From Fimbriimonadales bacterium (GTDB lineage: Bacteria > Armatimonadota > Fimbriimonadia > Fimbriimonadales > Fimbriimonadaceae), in assembly GCA_026392145.1 (NCBI GenBank), contig JAPLCS010000041.1:1-5579 (forward strand): DNA of 5,579 nucleotides, written 5' to 3'. The first letter of the stretch is position 1. Each line of letters begins with the position of its first letter. The position numbers and the translations under genes were made by a program. A model generated the notes under the pieces. The model was not told the origin of the DNA. It searched no databases and was given only the letters and a program-made list of their open reading frames with translations. Shown here in pieces: positions 1-5,579 of this stretch.

Positions 1-13
1 AACGTGGTGATTT

Positions 14-1645
14 TTAAGTTTGGCGCCCTAACTTTGCGTTGATCTTGGCCATTGCTCGATCAAGGTATTCGGTTTCTGCCATGTTAAGTTTTCTTGTAAT
101 TAGGTAGTACGCCCATACGGATGCGAGTCCTCCAATTACTGTTGCCAAAATTGTTGGAAGCTTGTGATTTTGAATCGAGGAAGCAATTGGTGTCCAGGCA
201 ATTAGGCCTGCAACTGCGACCACACCAATCGAGCCTATGACACATTTGCCTATGGTTACCCCAATGGCTTTAATATCTATTCCACCGATACGAGGGCTGA
301 CAACCAATGCCATTACGATTACCATGACAATGGGAGCGATTGATCCTGCAAATGGTAGAGCAAGGTAACCCAAAGACGTGGCTTTGAGAAAGTGCACCAT
401 CGTTATGAAGACAAAAGTGGTAATCGTACCGATGACTATTGGTGTAACCGTGTCTTGGATACTAAAGAACGCTCGCATGAGGATTGGATGTAGGCACCAA
501 GCCCAGATACCTATACAAAAGAACTGGAGCACTACTGCTGTTTGATGGGTTGCCTCCGCCGTAAACTTGCCATGTTGGTAAAGCATGGCACAGATTTGCG
601 GAGCAAGAACTGCCATCAGAACGGAGGCAGGAATGCTCAAGTACACCACCGTCCTCAGCGTTTTAGATAATTGAGCACTGAACAAGTCCATTTTCTTTTC
701 AGCGTAGAATTGGCTTAATGCCGGGAACACGGCAATTGCCATCGACTGACCGAAAATACCCAGAGGTGCTTGCATCAGCTTGTTTCCATAGTCTAGAACA
801 GTGTTGGTTCCTGCAGGGAAATAGCTTCCGTAAAATCGCATGATCATAGCGAAAACTCCTGGTAGTGATAGCCCCAGAACTACCGGAAGCATGAGTCTGA
901 ACACTTTTCTCGTGCCTTCATGCTCAATGCTCAATGTTGGTTTGAATTCAAACCCCATTTTCCGAATCACTAGAAATGGGACAATGAGGTTACCGACGAT
1001 TGCTCCGGTTGTGGCACCGATGCACATTCCTACCACTCCTGGCTGGACAAAGTGTGAAATCACTACCGCGCCGAGAATTATGCCAATGTTATAGATGTTT
1101 GGACCTAGCCCTGGAATTGAAAAGACCTTGCGGGTGTAAAGAGTTCCCATCATGATGCCTCCAATAAAAAAGGCGTATTGTGCGGGTAGCAGAATTCTGC
1201 TCATCCTGACAATTTCATGAAACGACTGGGAACTCACCTTACCGGGAGATAACTGAGCGGTGATTGGCTCTGCAAAAACGAAGCTGATGCCTATGAATGC
1301 AAGAATAATCACGCTCATGATGGAAAGCACGGAGCTGAAGACTTTCCATGCATCTTGCTTTCGATCTGTGTGCCAGTATTCGCTGAAAACGGGAATAAAG
1401 GCTGAGCTTAAGGCTCCACCACTAATAAGAAAAAAGAGTAGATCTGGAACTTGAAACGCGAGGGCGTAGGCGTCAGTGAACTCACTTGTACCGAACATCC
1501 CTGAAATGATTGAATCGCGGGCGATCCCCAATACACGGGAAAGCAAAAGTGATGCAACCATGATGCCACCAGCCTTTGCAACCCCTTTGGCAACTTGGTG
1601 TTGCTCTTCGTGTTGGGGACTGAGATCGGGTGGCAATTCTGACAT
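14..1645 (-). CDS. murJ: Lipid II flippase MurJ (MviN family)
   Basis: This 543-residue inner-membrane protein belongs to the MurJ/MviN branch of the MOP exporter superfamily, which flips lipid II to the outer face of the membrane for peptidoglycan synthesis. Many hydrophobic segments run from about residue 26 to 518, consistent with the 14-helix fold, and the length is typical. Seen motifs are SRVLGIARD (residues 36-44, with R37, R43 and D44), TDAY with D58, GGALSSAFIPVF (76-87), YGNKLMQAPLGIFG (286-299), YQHGKF (356-361) and RAFFSIQDTVTP (391-402), all family landmarks. The arginine pair that follows PxLL in the E. coli protein is F71-F72 here, and the later DR..E cluster reads N288-K289..Q292. 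From memory such changes occur in MurJ proteins outside Proteobacteria. The first ATG is preceded by AGG on the coding strand with a 7-nt spacer, a weak ribosome site. The next Met, residue 29, would cut into the first helix, so the first ATG is preferred. The gene starts 71 bp after the antiporter stop. Confidence 0.95.
   Translation of the reverse strand: MSELPPDLSPQHEEQHQVAKGVAKAGGIMVASLLLSRVLGIARDSIISGMFGTSEFTDAYALAFQVPDLLFFLISGGALSSAFIPVFSEYWHTDRKQDAWKVFSSVLSIMSVIILAFIGISFVFAEPITAQLSPGKVSSQSFHEIVRMSRILLPAQYAFFIGGIMMGTLYTRKVFSIPGLGPNIYNIGIILGAVVISHFVQPGVVGMCIGATTGAIVGNLIVPFLVIRKMGFEFKPTLSIEHEGTRKVFRLMLPVVLGLSLPGVFAMIMRFYGSYFPAGTNTVLDYGNKLMQAPLGIFGQSMAIAVFPALSQFYAEKKMDLFSAQLSKTLRTVVYLSIPASVLMAVLAPQICAMLYQHGKFTAEATHQTAVVLQFFCIGIWAWCLHPILMRAFFSIQDTVTPIVIGTITTFVFITMVHFLKATSLGYLALPFAGSIAPIVMVIVMALVVSPRIGGIDIKAIGVTIGKCVIGSIGVVAVAGLIAWTPIASSIQNHKLPTILATVIGGLASVWAYYLITRKLNMAETEYLDRAMAKINAKLGRQT
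939..954. repeat. 16-bp perfect palindrome inside murJ
   Basis: GGTTTGAATTCAAACC is self-complementary over its whole length and centred on an EcoRI-like hexamer. It lies inside the murJ reading frame and encodes GFEFKP near residues 231-236, a loop between membrane segments. It follows a small 7-bp tandem duplication, TGCTCAA twice, at 921-934. A function is not implied; it may be a by-product of the codons used. Confidence 0.5.
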
Positions 1646-1677
1646 TGGTTAACCTGGAGTATACGTTAATCCACTTG

Positions 1678-1713
1678 TTTGGTTCGGAAGTCGCGTTGGA
1701 CTGATCGAACAAA
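1678..1713 (-). other. Two-part stem-loop between antiporter and murJ
   Basis: On the coding (minus) strand, starting 3 nt after the antiporter stop codon, UUUGUUCG pairs with CGAACCAAA (eight pairs, one bulged C). An internal loop follows, then an inner AGUC/GACU stem closing a six-base loop. The downstream bases are CAAGUGG, so there is no U-tract and this is not a standard intrinsic terminator. It fills half of the 71-bp gap and ends about 32 nt before the murJ start. It could stabilise or process a shared transcript, or be chance pairing. Confidence 0.3.
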
Positions 1714-1716
1714 GGA

Positions 1717-2901
1717 TTAATCTGCAGCTACTGAATTGGAATTGAGTTTGCTGTGGTCTCGCTTTTTGATGAGAATTCCTAAGATAGGAACGGCAAAAAC
1801 GGTAGTCAAAATTGACATTCCGACGAGGAGGGAGTAAACGCCTTTGGTGATGACTCCTAGACCTTGAGCAAGACTGGCGACAATGACACCCACCTCGCCT
1901 CTTGGAACCATTGCAACACCGACGATCGAACTATCTTCTTTGCAGCCAAGGTAGCCACCAAGGAACTTTCCTACGATTGCAAGTAGTGTCATCAGACCAA
2001 GAATGCCTATGGTTGATGGATTGGAAAACGCTTCGAGGTCGATACTCATTCCCGTAACGATAAAGAAGAACGGAACGATAAATTCGTTTAAGTCAATCAC
2101 CTTTTCTTGAATCCAGTGTTGATATTCAGTCTCCGCTAGAATCATTCCAACGACAAAGGCACCAATGATTGCTGCAAGTCCAAAATACGTCGCAAAGGCT
2201 GCGAATGTAAGACACAAGAGAATTGAAAGTGACCACGGTGAAAGTGGATTTTTGGGTTTATCTAGCAATCGCTCATTTTTCTTTGCGAAACCTCTACCCA
2301 GTGTCAGGCAAACGATTAGAAATCCGATTGACTGAGCTAATAGCCATACAAGCGAGAGTGCAGAAATTCCCTTTCCACTCGCTGTGGCAGAAACCACAGA
2401 AAGTACCAGCATCGCTAAAATGTCGTCAATCACTGCGGCTCCCAGGACAACCTGACTGAATCTTTCATTGAGTACACCCAGCTCTTGGAGCACTTTGGCA
2501 GTGATGCCTGCACTGGTTGCTATGAATGCTGAAGCCACAAAAAGCGACTGTACTGATCCTTGACCCCAAAGAAGGGAGAAACCATAGCCAAGAATGAAGG
2601 GTATCAGGACTCCTAACAGGGCGACTTTGAAGGCATCTTTGCCTACTTTTCCGATTTGGGCAAAAGGAGTTTCGAGTCCTACTAAGAAGAGCAGAAATGT
2701 TGCCCCTAGTTCCCCGAGAAGTTTGAGGAATTCTACGGAGCTTTCTGAAACCAATCCGCCAACGAGTCTGCCCACTGCAATTCCAGCAAAGATTTGACCT
2801 ACCACGGCGGGAAGCTTGAGGCGCATAGATACTTCCCCACCTATCAGAGCAGCTCCAAATGCGATGGTTAGTGAGACTAAAGCTTCGGCTGAGTGGGACA
2901 T
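1717..2901 (-). CDS. CPA2-family Na+/H+ antiporter (NapA/KefB-like membrane domain)
   Basis: This 394-residue protein is the membrane transport domain of a monovalent cation/proton antiporter (Na_H_Exchanger fold, about 12-13 helices), exchanging Na+ or K+ for H+ across the inner membrane. Seen: an N-terminal LKLPAVVGQIFAGIAVG segment (28-44) typical of the family, LFLVGLET (71-78), the ion-binding pair D159-D160 in GAAVIDDILA, GAFVVGMILAET (247-258), PFFFIVTGMSIDL (277-289), GKFLGG with K312, and MVPRGEVGVIVA (331-342). Two adjacent aspartates mark the electrogenic NapA-like type in this family, and K312 may match the lysine that salt-bridges that pair in NapA; both are inferences. The protein ends at a short charged tail (379-394) with no RCK/TrkA-N domain, unlike KefB or KefC, and the length is close to NapA. 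The first ATG has AGG six bases upstream on the coding strand. Substrate, Na+ or K+, cannot be decided from sequence alone. Confidence 0.92.
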   Translation of the reverse strand: MSHSAEALVSLTIAFGAALIGGEVSMRLKLPAVVGQIFAGIAVGRLVGGLVSESSVEFLKLLGELGATFLLFLVGLETPFAQIGKVGKDAFKVALLGVLIPFILGYGFSLLWGQGSVQSLFVASAFIATSAGITAKVLQELGVLNERFSQVVLGAAVIDDILAMLVLSVVSATASGKGISALSLVWLLAQSIGFLIVCLTLGRGFAKKNERLLDKPKNPLSPWSLSILLCLTFAAFATYFGLAAIIGAFVVGMILAETEYQHWIQEKVIDLNEFIVPFFFIVTGMSIDLEAFSNPSTIGILGLMTLLAIVGKFLGGYLGCKEDSSIVGVAMVPRGEVGVIVASLAQGLGVITKGVYSLLVGMSILTTVFAVPILGILIKKRDHSKLNSNSVAAD

Positions 2902-2948
2902 AAATTACCTATTCGCACTATTACGGACGTTTTTTCCCTACGATTTTT

Positions 2949-2983
2949 CTCAAAGTTTAACCAGGGAAACGAAAAGATTTGAG
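2949..2983. repeat. Imperfect inverted repeat in the 92-bp gap before the antiporter
   Basis: CTCAAA (2949-2954) and TTTGAG (2978-2983) are exact inverted copies, and just inside them GTTT (2955-2958) can pair with AAAC (2967-2970), leaving a 7-base one-sided bulge. It lies between the stop of the exported protein gene and the start of the antiporter gene, about 48 bp before the latter. Read on the genes' strand it is followed by AAAAA and not U residues, so it is not an intrinsic terminator for them. It could be an operator or simply AT-rich chance. Confidence 0.25.
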
Positions 2984-2993
2984 GACTAGTTTT

Positions 2994-4118
2994 TTAATTG
3001 GGAGCTGTTCTCACCGCCGTCCAACGTACAGGGTCATAAAGCCAAGCAGATGTTTTTTTATCGTATGTCCAAACGAGAACGTACTTGTCCACCGATGTTA
3101 CGTAAGCATTTTTTTGGTGGGTGACAATGCTTCCTGTTTTTAGGTTTTTGATAATGGTGCTGGTGGGTGTGCGGACCACAAGAATGGGACTTCCATCTCT
3201 CAACTCGACGGACTTGCTTCTTGATTCGTATAGATTTTTGCGAACTCCGGAGAGAAGATCAATCTGACCAACAATGTAGGTCCCGTAGCTGGTTTTTTCG
3301 ATGAAGTAGCCACCTCTGTAGTAGGAAACTAATCCGGAACCCATGGGTGAAAATTCAAAATCTCCAGACTCATCGATGTATGACGAAACACCCCACGCCT
3401 CTCCATCATTCGCTACGATAGACACCTGATCGTTGATGATGAACATTTTTTCATCGATCGGTTTGAAAGCACTTGTGAATCCCTTGAAACGGCCCAAGAA
3501 CTTGGCTTTTGGTTTCTCTTGATCTAGGTCCACTTCGATGAGGGCTTCAAGCCAGGTTTCCCCACCTGTGTCAGTCCAGCGAGGTAGGAAGTAACACTTG
3601 GAACCAATTTTTACCGATCCGCTCAAACCATCTGCGTTTCGGTTTCTTTTCTTTTGGTCAAATAGTTCTAAATTGTTTTTTATTTGGTCTCTGGTGAATG
3701 CTCTTGGAGAAACCGCAATGTCTCCCAATTTAGTCGAGTTGGAAGTTTTTCCACTCCTGATGGTTAATCCTCGGTAATCCCAAACTGCCCAGTTTTCATC
3801 TTTTCGAAAAGCTACGGCAGTTTCTGCCGGTTCATCGTTGGGGTCGCTGTCAACTGGGAACGAAGTTTCCTTGCTTCCTATGGTGACAATTATCTTCTTG
3901 TTTTCGATATCAAGAGACAAATTGGAACTACTTTGCGTCTGAATAGCTACGCGATGGTTGGGCTCAGCAGCAACGGCTGGGGATTCTGTTATCTCTGGGG
4001 TAGCGTTAGCAAAGTGTTGGAAAGAAGTGTATGCGCCAGTTGCAGATGCCATATCATGCGAGCTGAAGCCTTTCCCAAATGGAGAAAGTACAAGCACGAG
4101 CGACAAAGTAGTTAGCAT
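2994..4118 (-). CDS. Probable exported beta-rich protein of unknown function
   Basis: I do not recognise this 374-residue protein. It begins with a hydrophobic stretch (residues 2-14) followed by a Gly/Ser-rich segment and ASA (24-26) or ANA (37-39), possible signal peptidase I sites, so export is likely. The stretch lacks the usual N-terminal basic residues, so the signal is atypical. Residues about 40-65 look like a flexible linker. The rest alternates short hydrophobic strands with polar turns. Segments such as GQIDLLSGVRKNL (284-296), NLKTGSIVTH (325-334) and WLYDPVRW (359-366) recur like blades of a beta-propeller, which is inference. There is a single cysteine (175), so no internal disulphide. 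Two strands, WAVWDYRGLTIR (110-121) and SYYRGGYFIEK (265-275), would make good search seeds. The first ATG is the only upstream option, since an in-frame TGA lies at 4128-4130. The ribosome site is poor (GAG eight bases upstream). Met23 is a second possible start but would remove the signal sequence. Confidence 0.8.
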   Translation of the reverse strand: MLTTLSLVLVLSPFGKGFSSHDMASATGAYTSFQHFANATPEITESPAVAAEPNHRVAIQTQSSSNLSLDIENKKIIVTIGSKETSFPVDSDPNDEPAETAVAFRKDENWAVWDYRGLTIRSGKTSNSTKLGDIAVSPRAFTRDQIKNNLELFDQKKRNRNADGLSGSVKIGSKCYFLPRWTDTGGETWLEALIEVDLDQEKPKAKFLGRFKGFTSAFKPIDEKMFIINDQVSIVANDGEAWGVSSYIDESGDFEFSPMGSGLVSYYRGGYFIEKTSYGTYIVGQIDLLSGVRKNLYESRSKSVELRDGSPILVVRTPTSTIIKNLKTGSIVTHQKNAYVTSVDKYVLVWTYDKKTSAWLYDPVRWTAVRTAPN

Positions 4119-4119
4119 T

Positions 4120-4124
4120 AAGGG
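4120..4124 (+). promoter_or_regulatory. Ribosome binding site of the four-cysteine protein
   Basis: AAGGG lies nine bases before the ATG at 4134 on the plus strand, a reasonable Shine-Dalgarno match. It supports translation of this very small gene from that ATG. The site sits within the 15 bp that separate this start from the divergent start codon at 4118. Confidence 0.45.
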
Positions 4125-4133
4125 TTCTCAGAT

Positions 4134-4322
4134 ATGAAGTGTAAGGACTGCGTTCGATTTGACGGCGAAAACAATCGATGTAAGGACCATAAAATAAATC
4201 CTCTCAATTGGGAGACGTCTGTGACCGTCGCTCAGATTCAAGGAATTCGTTCAATTTGCGTATTCAATGTCTACCGAGAGCGGTTGATTGAGACGATTAT
4301 TTCTCCCAAATCACGACCGTAA
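4134..4322 (+). CDS. Small four-cysteine protein, possibly metal-binding
   Basis: This 62-residue protein is not a family I can name. It has four cysteines, C3, C6, C16 and C42, in the pattern CxxC-x9-C-x25-C, plus H19 near the third. The spacing would suit one zinc site or an iron-sulphur cluster, but that is inference. The N-terminal part is charged (MKCKDCVRFD, then RCKDHKINP); after W26 comes a more hydrophobic half, VAQIQGIRSICVFNVYRERL (32-51), that could form one helix. There is no signal peptide or membrane segment, so it should be cytoplasmic. A proper AAGGG ribosome site, an uninterrupted frame and non-random cysteine placement argue that it is real and not a shadow. It is the only plus-strand gene, wedged between two minus-strand genes: 15 bp start-to-start on the left and 9 bp stop-to-stop on the right. 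Any promoter must lie inside the coding sequence of the exported protein. Confidence 0.72.
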   Translation: MKCKDCVRFDGENNRCKDHKINPLNWETSVTVAQIQGIRSICVFNVYRERLIETIISPKSRP

Positions 4323-4331
4323 ATATACCTG

Positions 4332-5579
4332 CTAAATCAGTCCTGCAATAGCTTCGGATATTGCATTTAGACATGCTCGCGCCTTGTTTTGAACTTCGAC
4401 ATATTCGTACGTTGGGTCTGAGTCAAACACCACGCCGCAACCAGCTTGGACATATGCATTGTTTCCCTTTTTCAAAATCGTTCTCAGAGTGATACAGGTG
4501 TCCATGTTGCCATCGAATCCGATAAATCCAACTGTACCGGCATAGGTGCCCCGGCGGGTGGGCTCTAATTCGTCAATAATTTGCATTGCCCTGACCTTCG
4601 GAGCTCCTGAAACCGTTCCTGCCGGCACTGTAGCTCGAAGCAAATCAAACGCATCGTATTCTTTTCGTAATTGCCCTGATACGTCACTGACGATGTGCAT
4701 CACATGACTGTACTTTTCAATAATCATGAGCTCGTTAACGGTAACCGTTCCCCAATCGCTTACTCGACCGAGGTCGTTGCGACCGAGATCCACAAGCATG
4801 ATGTGCTCTGCGATTTCTTTTTGATCATCTAGCAAAGCTGCGGCTAATTGGTTGTCGTCTTGTTCCGTTTTTCCACGCCATCTTGTACCTGCGATTGGGC
4901 GAACTCTTGCTTTTCGATCGTGAAGGCTGACCATTAACTCAGGAGATGCACCAATTAGTTCAAAATCACCGAATTGAAGAAGGAACATGTAGGGCGAAGG
5001 GTTAATGCTCCTTAAGGCTCGATAGATTGTCAATGGGTCGTTGACACCTTCAATGTTGAAGCGAAGTGATGGGACCATTTGCACTCCATCTCCAGCGGCA
5101 ATGTACTTTTTGATTGTCGTTACAGCATCCTCAAATTGCTCTTGAGTTTGATTTGTAGTTATCTTTACAGGGGGAAGTTGATTTCTTGGGAGCAGTGGTA
5201 GTGGTTCTGAAAGCCTCTGAACTACCCACTCGATTTCATTGCATACTCGGTTGTAATCAGATTCGGTGCCGTCGGCAATTGCAATAAATCGTATGAGATT
5301 TTTTACATGGTCAAAAACAACTACCACGTCAGTGATCATCATTGCTAAGTCATCCACTTGCAAGTCATCCACACATGTGTTTGGCAACTTCTCAAAGTAG
5401 CGAACAATATCGTAAGCCATGAGTCCAACCGCCCCACCAAAGAAATGCTTTGCACCTGGAAGAGGCATTGGGTCTAGACATTCGAGTTCGTGTGCAAGAG
5501 TATGAAGTGGATCCTTTCCCTTTTCTACGGGTAGCTGTTTAATCTCACCATTGCATTCAATGCTGATTGACGAATTCTT
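4332..5579 (-). CDS. trpE: Anthranilate synthase component I, N-terminus outside window
   Basis: TrpE converts chorismate to anthranilate, the first committed step of tryptophan synthesis, using ammonia supplied by the glutaminase TrpG. The open frame runs off the right edge, so the 415 residues seen are the C-terminal four-fifths of an enzyme usually near 500 residues. The Met at 5466-5468 is internal: the 37 codons before it read on and match the family. Counting from that Met, key segments are NPSPYMF (156-162, the tryptophan feedback pocket), GASPELMV (173-180), RPIAGTRWRG (190-199), EHIMLVDLGRNDLGRV (221-236), SHVMHIVSDVSG (254-265), PAGTVSGAPK (282-291), GNMDTCITLRT (320-330), QAGCGVV (341-347) and EVQNKARA (358-365). 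E221 and E358 fit the two Mg2+-binding glutamates. Ala in PIAGT, where PabB has a catalytic Lys, together with PSPYM favours TrpE over PabB. The N-terminal LLES feedback motif is not in view. The gene ends at TAG, and no trpG or other trp gene is in view. Confidence 0.95.
   Translation of the reverse strand, partial: KNSSISIECNGEIKQLPVEKGKDPLHTLAHELECLDPMPLPGAKHFFGGAVGLMAYDIVRYFEKLPNTCVDDLQVDDLAMMITDVVVVFDHVKNLIRFIAIADGTESDYNRVCNEIEWVVQRLSEPLPLLPRNQLPPVKITTNQTQEQFEDAVTTIKKYIAAGDGVQMVPSLRFNIEGVNDPLTIYRALRSINPSPYMFLLQFGDFELIGASPELMVSLHDRKARVRPIAGTRWRGKTEQDDNQLAAALLDDQKEIAEHIMLVDLGRNDLGRVSDWGTVTVNELMIIEKYSHVMHIVSDVSGQLRKEYDAFDLLRATVPAGTVSGAPKVRAMQIIDELEPTRRGTYAGTVGFIGFDGNMDTCITLRTILKKGNNAYVQAGCGVVFDSDPTYEYVEVQNKARACLNAISEAIAGLI
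4344..4365 (+). terminator. Possible weak terminator hairpin with UUCG loop
   Basis: TGCAATA (4344-4350) and TATTGCA (4359-4365) are perfect inverted copies. Between them GCTTCGGA allows a C-UUCG-G cap, a very stable RNA tetraloop on the plus strand, after one G-A mismatch. It begins 21 bases past the stop of the four-cysteine gene and is followed by only three T residues. It lies in the trpE 3' coding end, so coding constraint alone could explain the sequence. As a terminator it would be weak. Confidence 0.25.

Noticed and set aside
840..1094. Plus-strand open frame of 84 codons opposite murJ
   Set aside because: It is antisense to a clear, conserved murJ frame, has low-complexity composition and no family motif.
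1658..1663. TATACT on the minus strand as a murJ -10 box
   Set aside because: It is only 12 bp before the start codon, which would give a nearly leaderless transcript lacking the AGG ribosome site, and no -35 box is found 16-18 bp upstream.
1482..1712. Minus-strand frame of 76 codons starting just after the antiporter stop and running into murJ
   Set aside because: Most of it overlaps murJ in another frame; its composition resembles a frame shadow and murJ motifs start in the correct frame at 1645.
2949..2995. Hairpin plus a run of six T residues as a plus-strand terminator
   Set aside because: The T run begins 6 bases past the stem and no plus-strand gene ends there; on the minus strand the stem is followed by A residues.
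3933..4115. Plus-strand 60-codon frame just upstream of the four-cysteine gene
   Set aside because: It is antisense to the exported protein gene, shows no motif, and is best read as a shadow. Its cysteines show no metal-site spacing.
5058..5070. SLRF in trpE where many homologues have SQRF, as a damaged active site
   Set aside because: The position appears to vary among TrpE proteins (Arg is also common, from memory), and all other catalytic motifs are intact.
5466..5468. ATG here as the start of trpE
   Set aside because: The frame stays open upstream to the window edge and the 37 extra codons match the family, so this Met is internal.
4332..5579. Alternative identity as PabB, MenF or another chorismate enzyme
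   Set aside because: PIAGT with Ala in place of the PabB lysine and the intact NPSPYM feedback segment favour TrpE.

Overview
The window is an ordinary chromosomal segment from a bacterium with moderate to low GC content (roughly mid-40s percent by eye). It carries three recognisable housekeeping genes (trpE, a NapA-type cation/proton antiporter, murJ) and two genes I cannot assign to a named family. A peptidoglycan precursor flippase and an aromatic amino-acid enzyme point to a free-living, walled bacterium. The MurJ sequence differs from the enterobacterial type and resembles those of non-proteobacterial lineages. Armatimonadota is my best guess for the phylum, but it rests on general impression only and should be treated as weak. 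I see no phage, transposon, CRISPR, tRNA or rRNA signature.

Layout from right to left, following the main (minus) strand. Bases 5579-4332 hold the last 415 residues of anthranilate synthase component I (trpE), whose N-terminus lies outside the window. Bases 4134-4322 hold the only plus-strand gene, a 62-residue four-cysteine protein. It converges on trpE with 9 bp between the stop codons and diverges from the next gene with 15 bp between the start codons. Bases 4118-2994 encode a probable exported, beta-rich protein of unknown function. Bases 2901-1717 encode a 394-residue CPA2 antiporter. Bases 1645-14 encode MurJ.

The three minus-strand genes left of the small gene are separated by 92 bp and 71 bp. 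These gaps could allow co-transcription but are long enough for separate promoters, and I found no convincing promoter or intrinsic terminator in them. Antiporter and MurJ are both inner-membrane proteins of envelope physiology. Nothing in the sequence ties them to tryptophan synthesis, so the neighbourhood looks like loosely packed housekeeping genes and not a dedicated system.

The points most worth a second look are the tightly squeezed four-cysteine mini-protein and the unusual divergent spacing beside it, then the unassigned exported protein with an atypical signal sequence. I did not find evidence of a new multi-gene system. No stretch longer than 300 bases lacks a gene; the longest non-coding gap is 92 bp.
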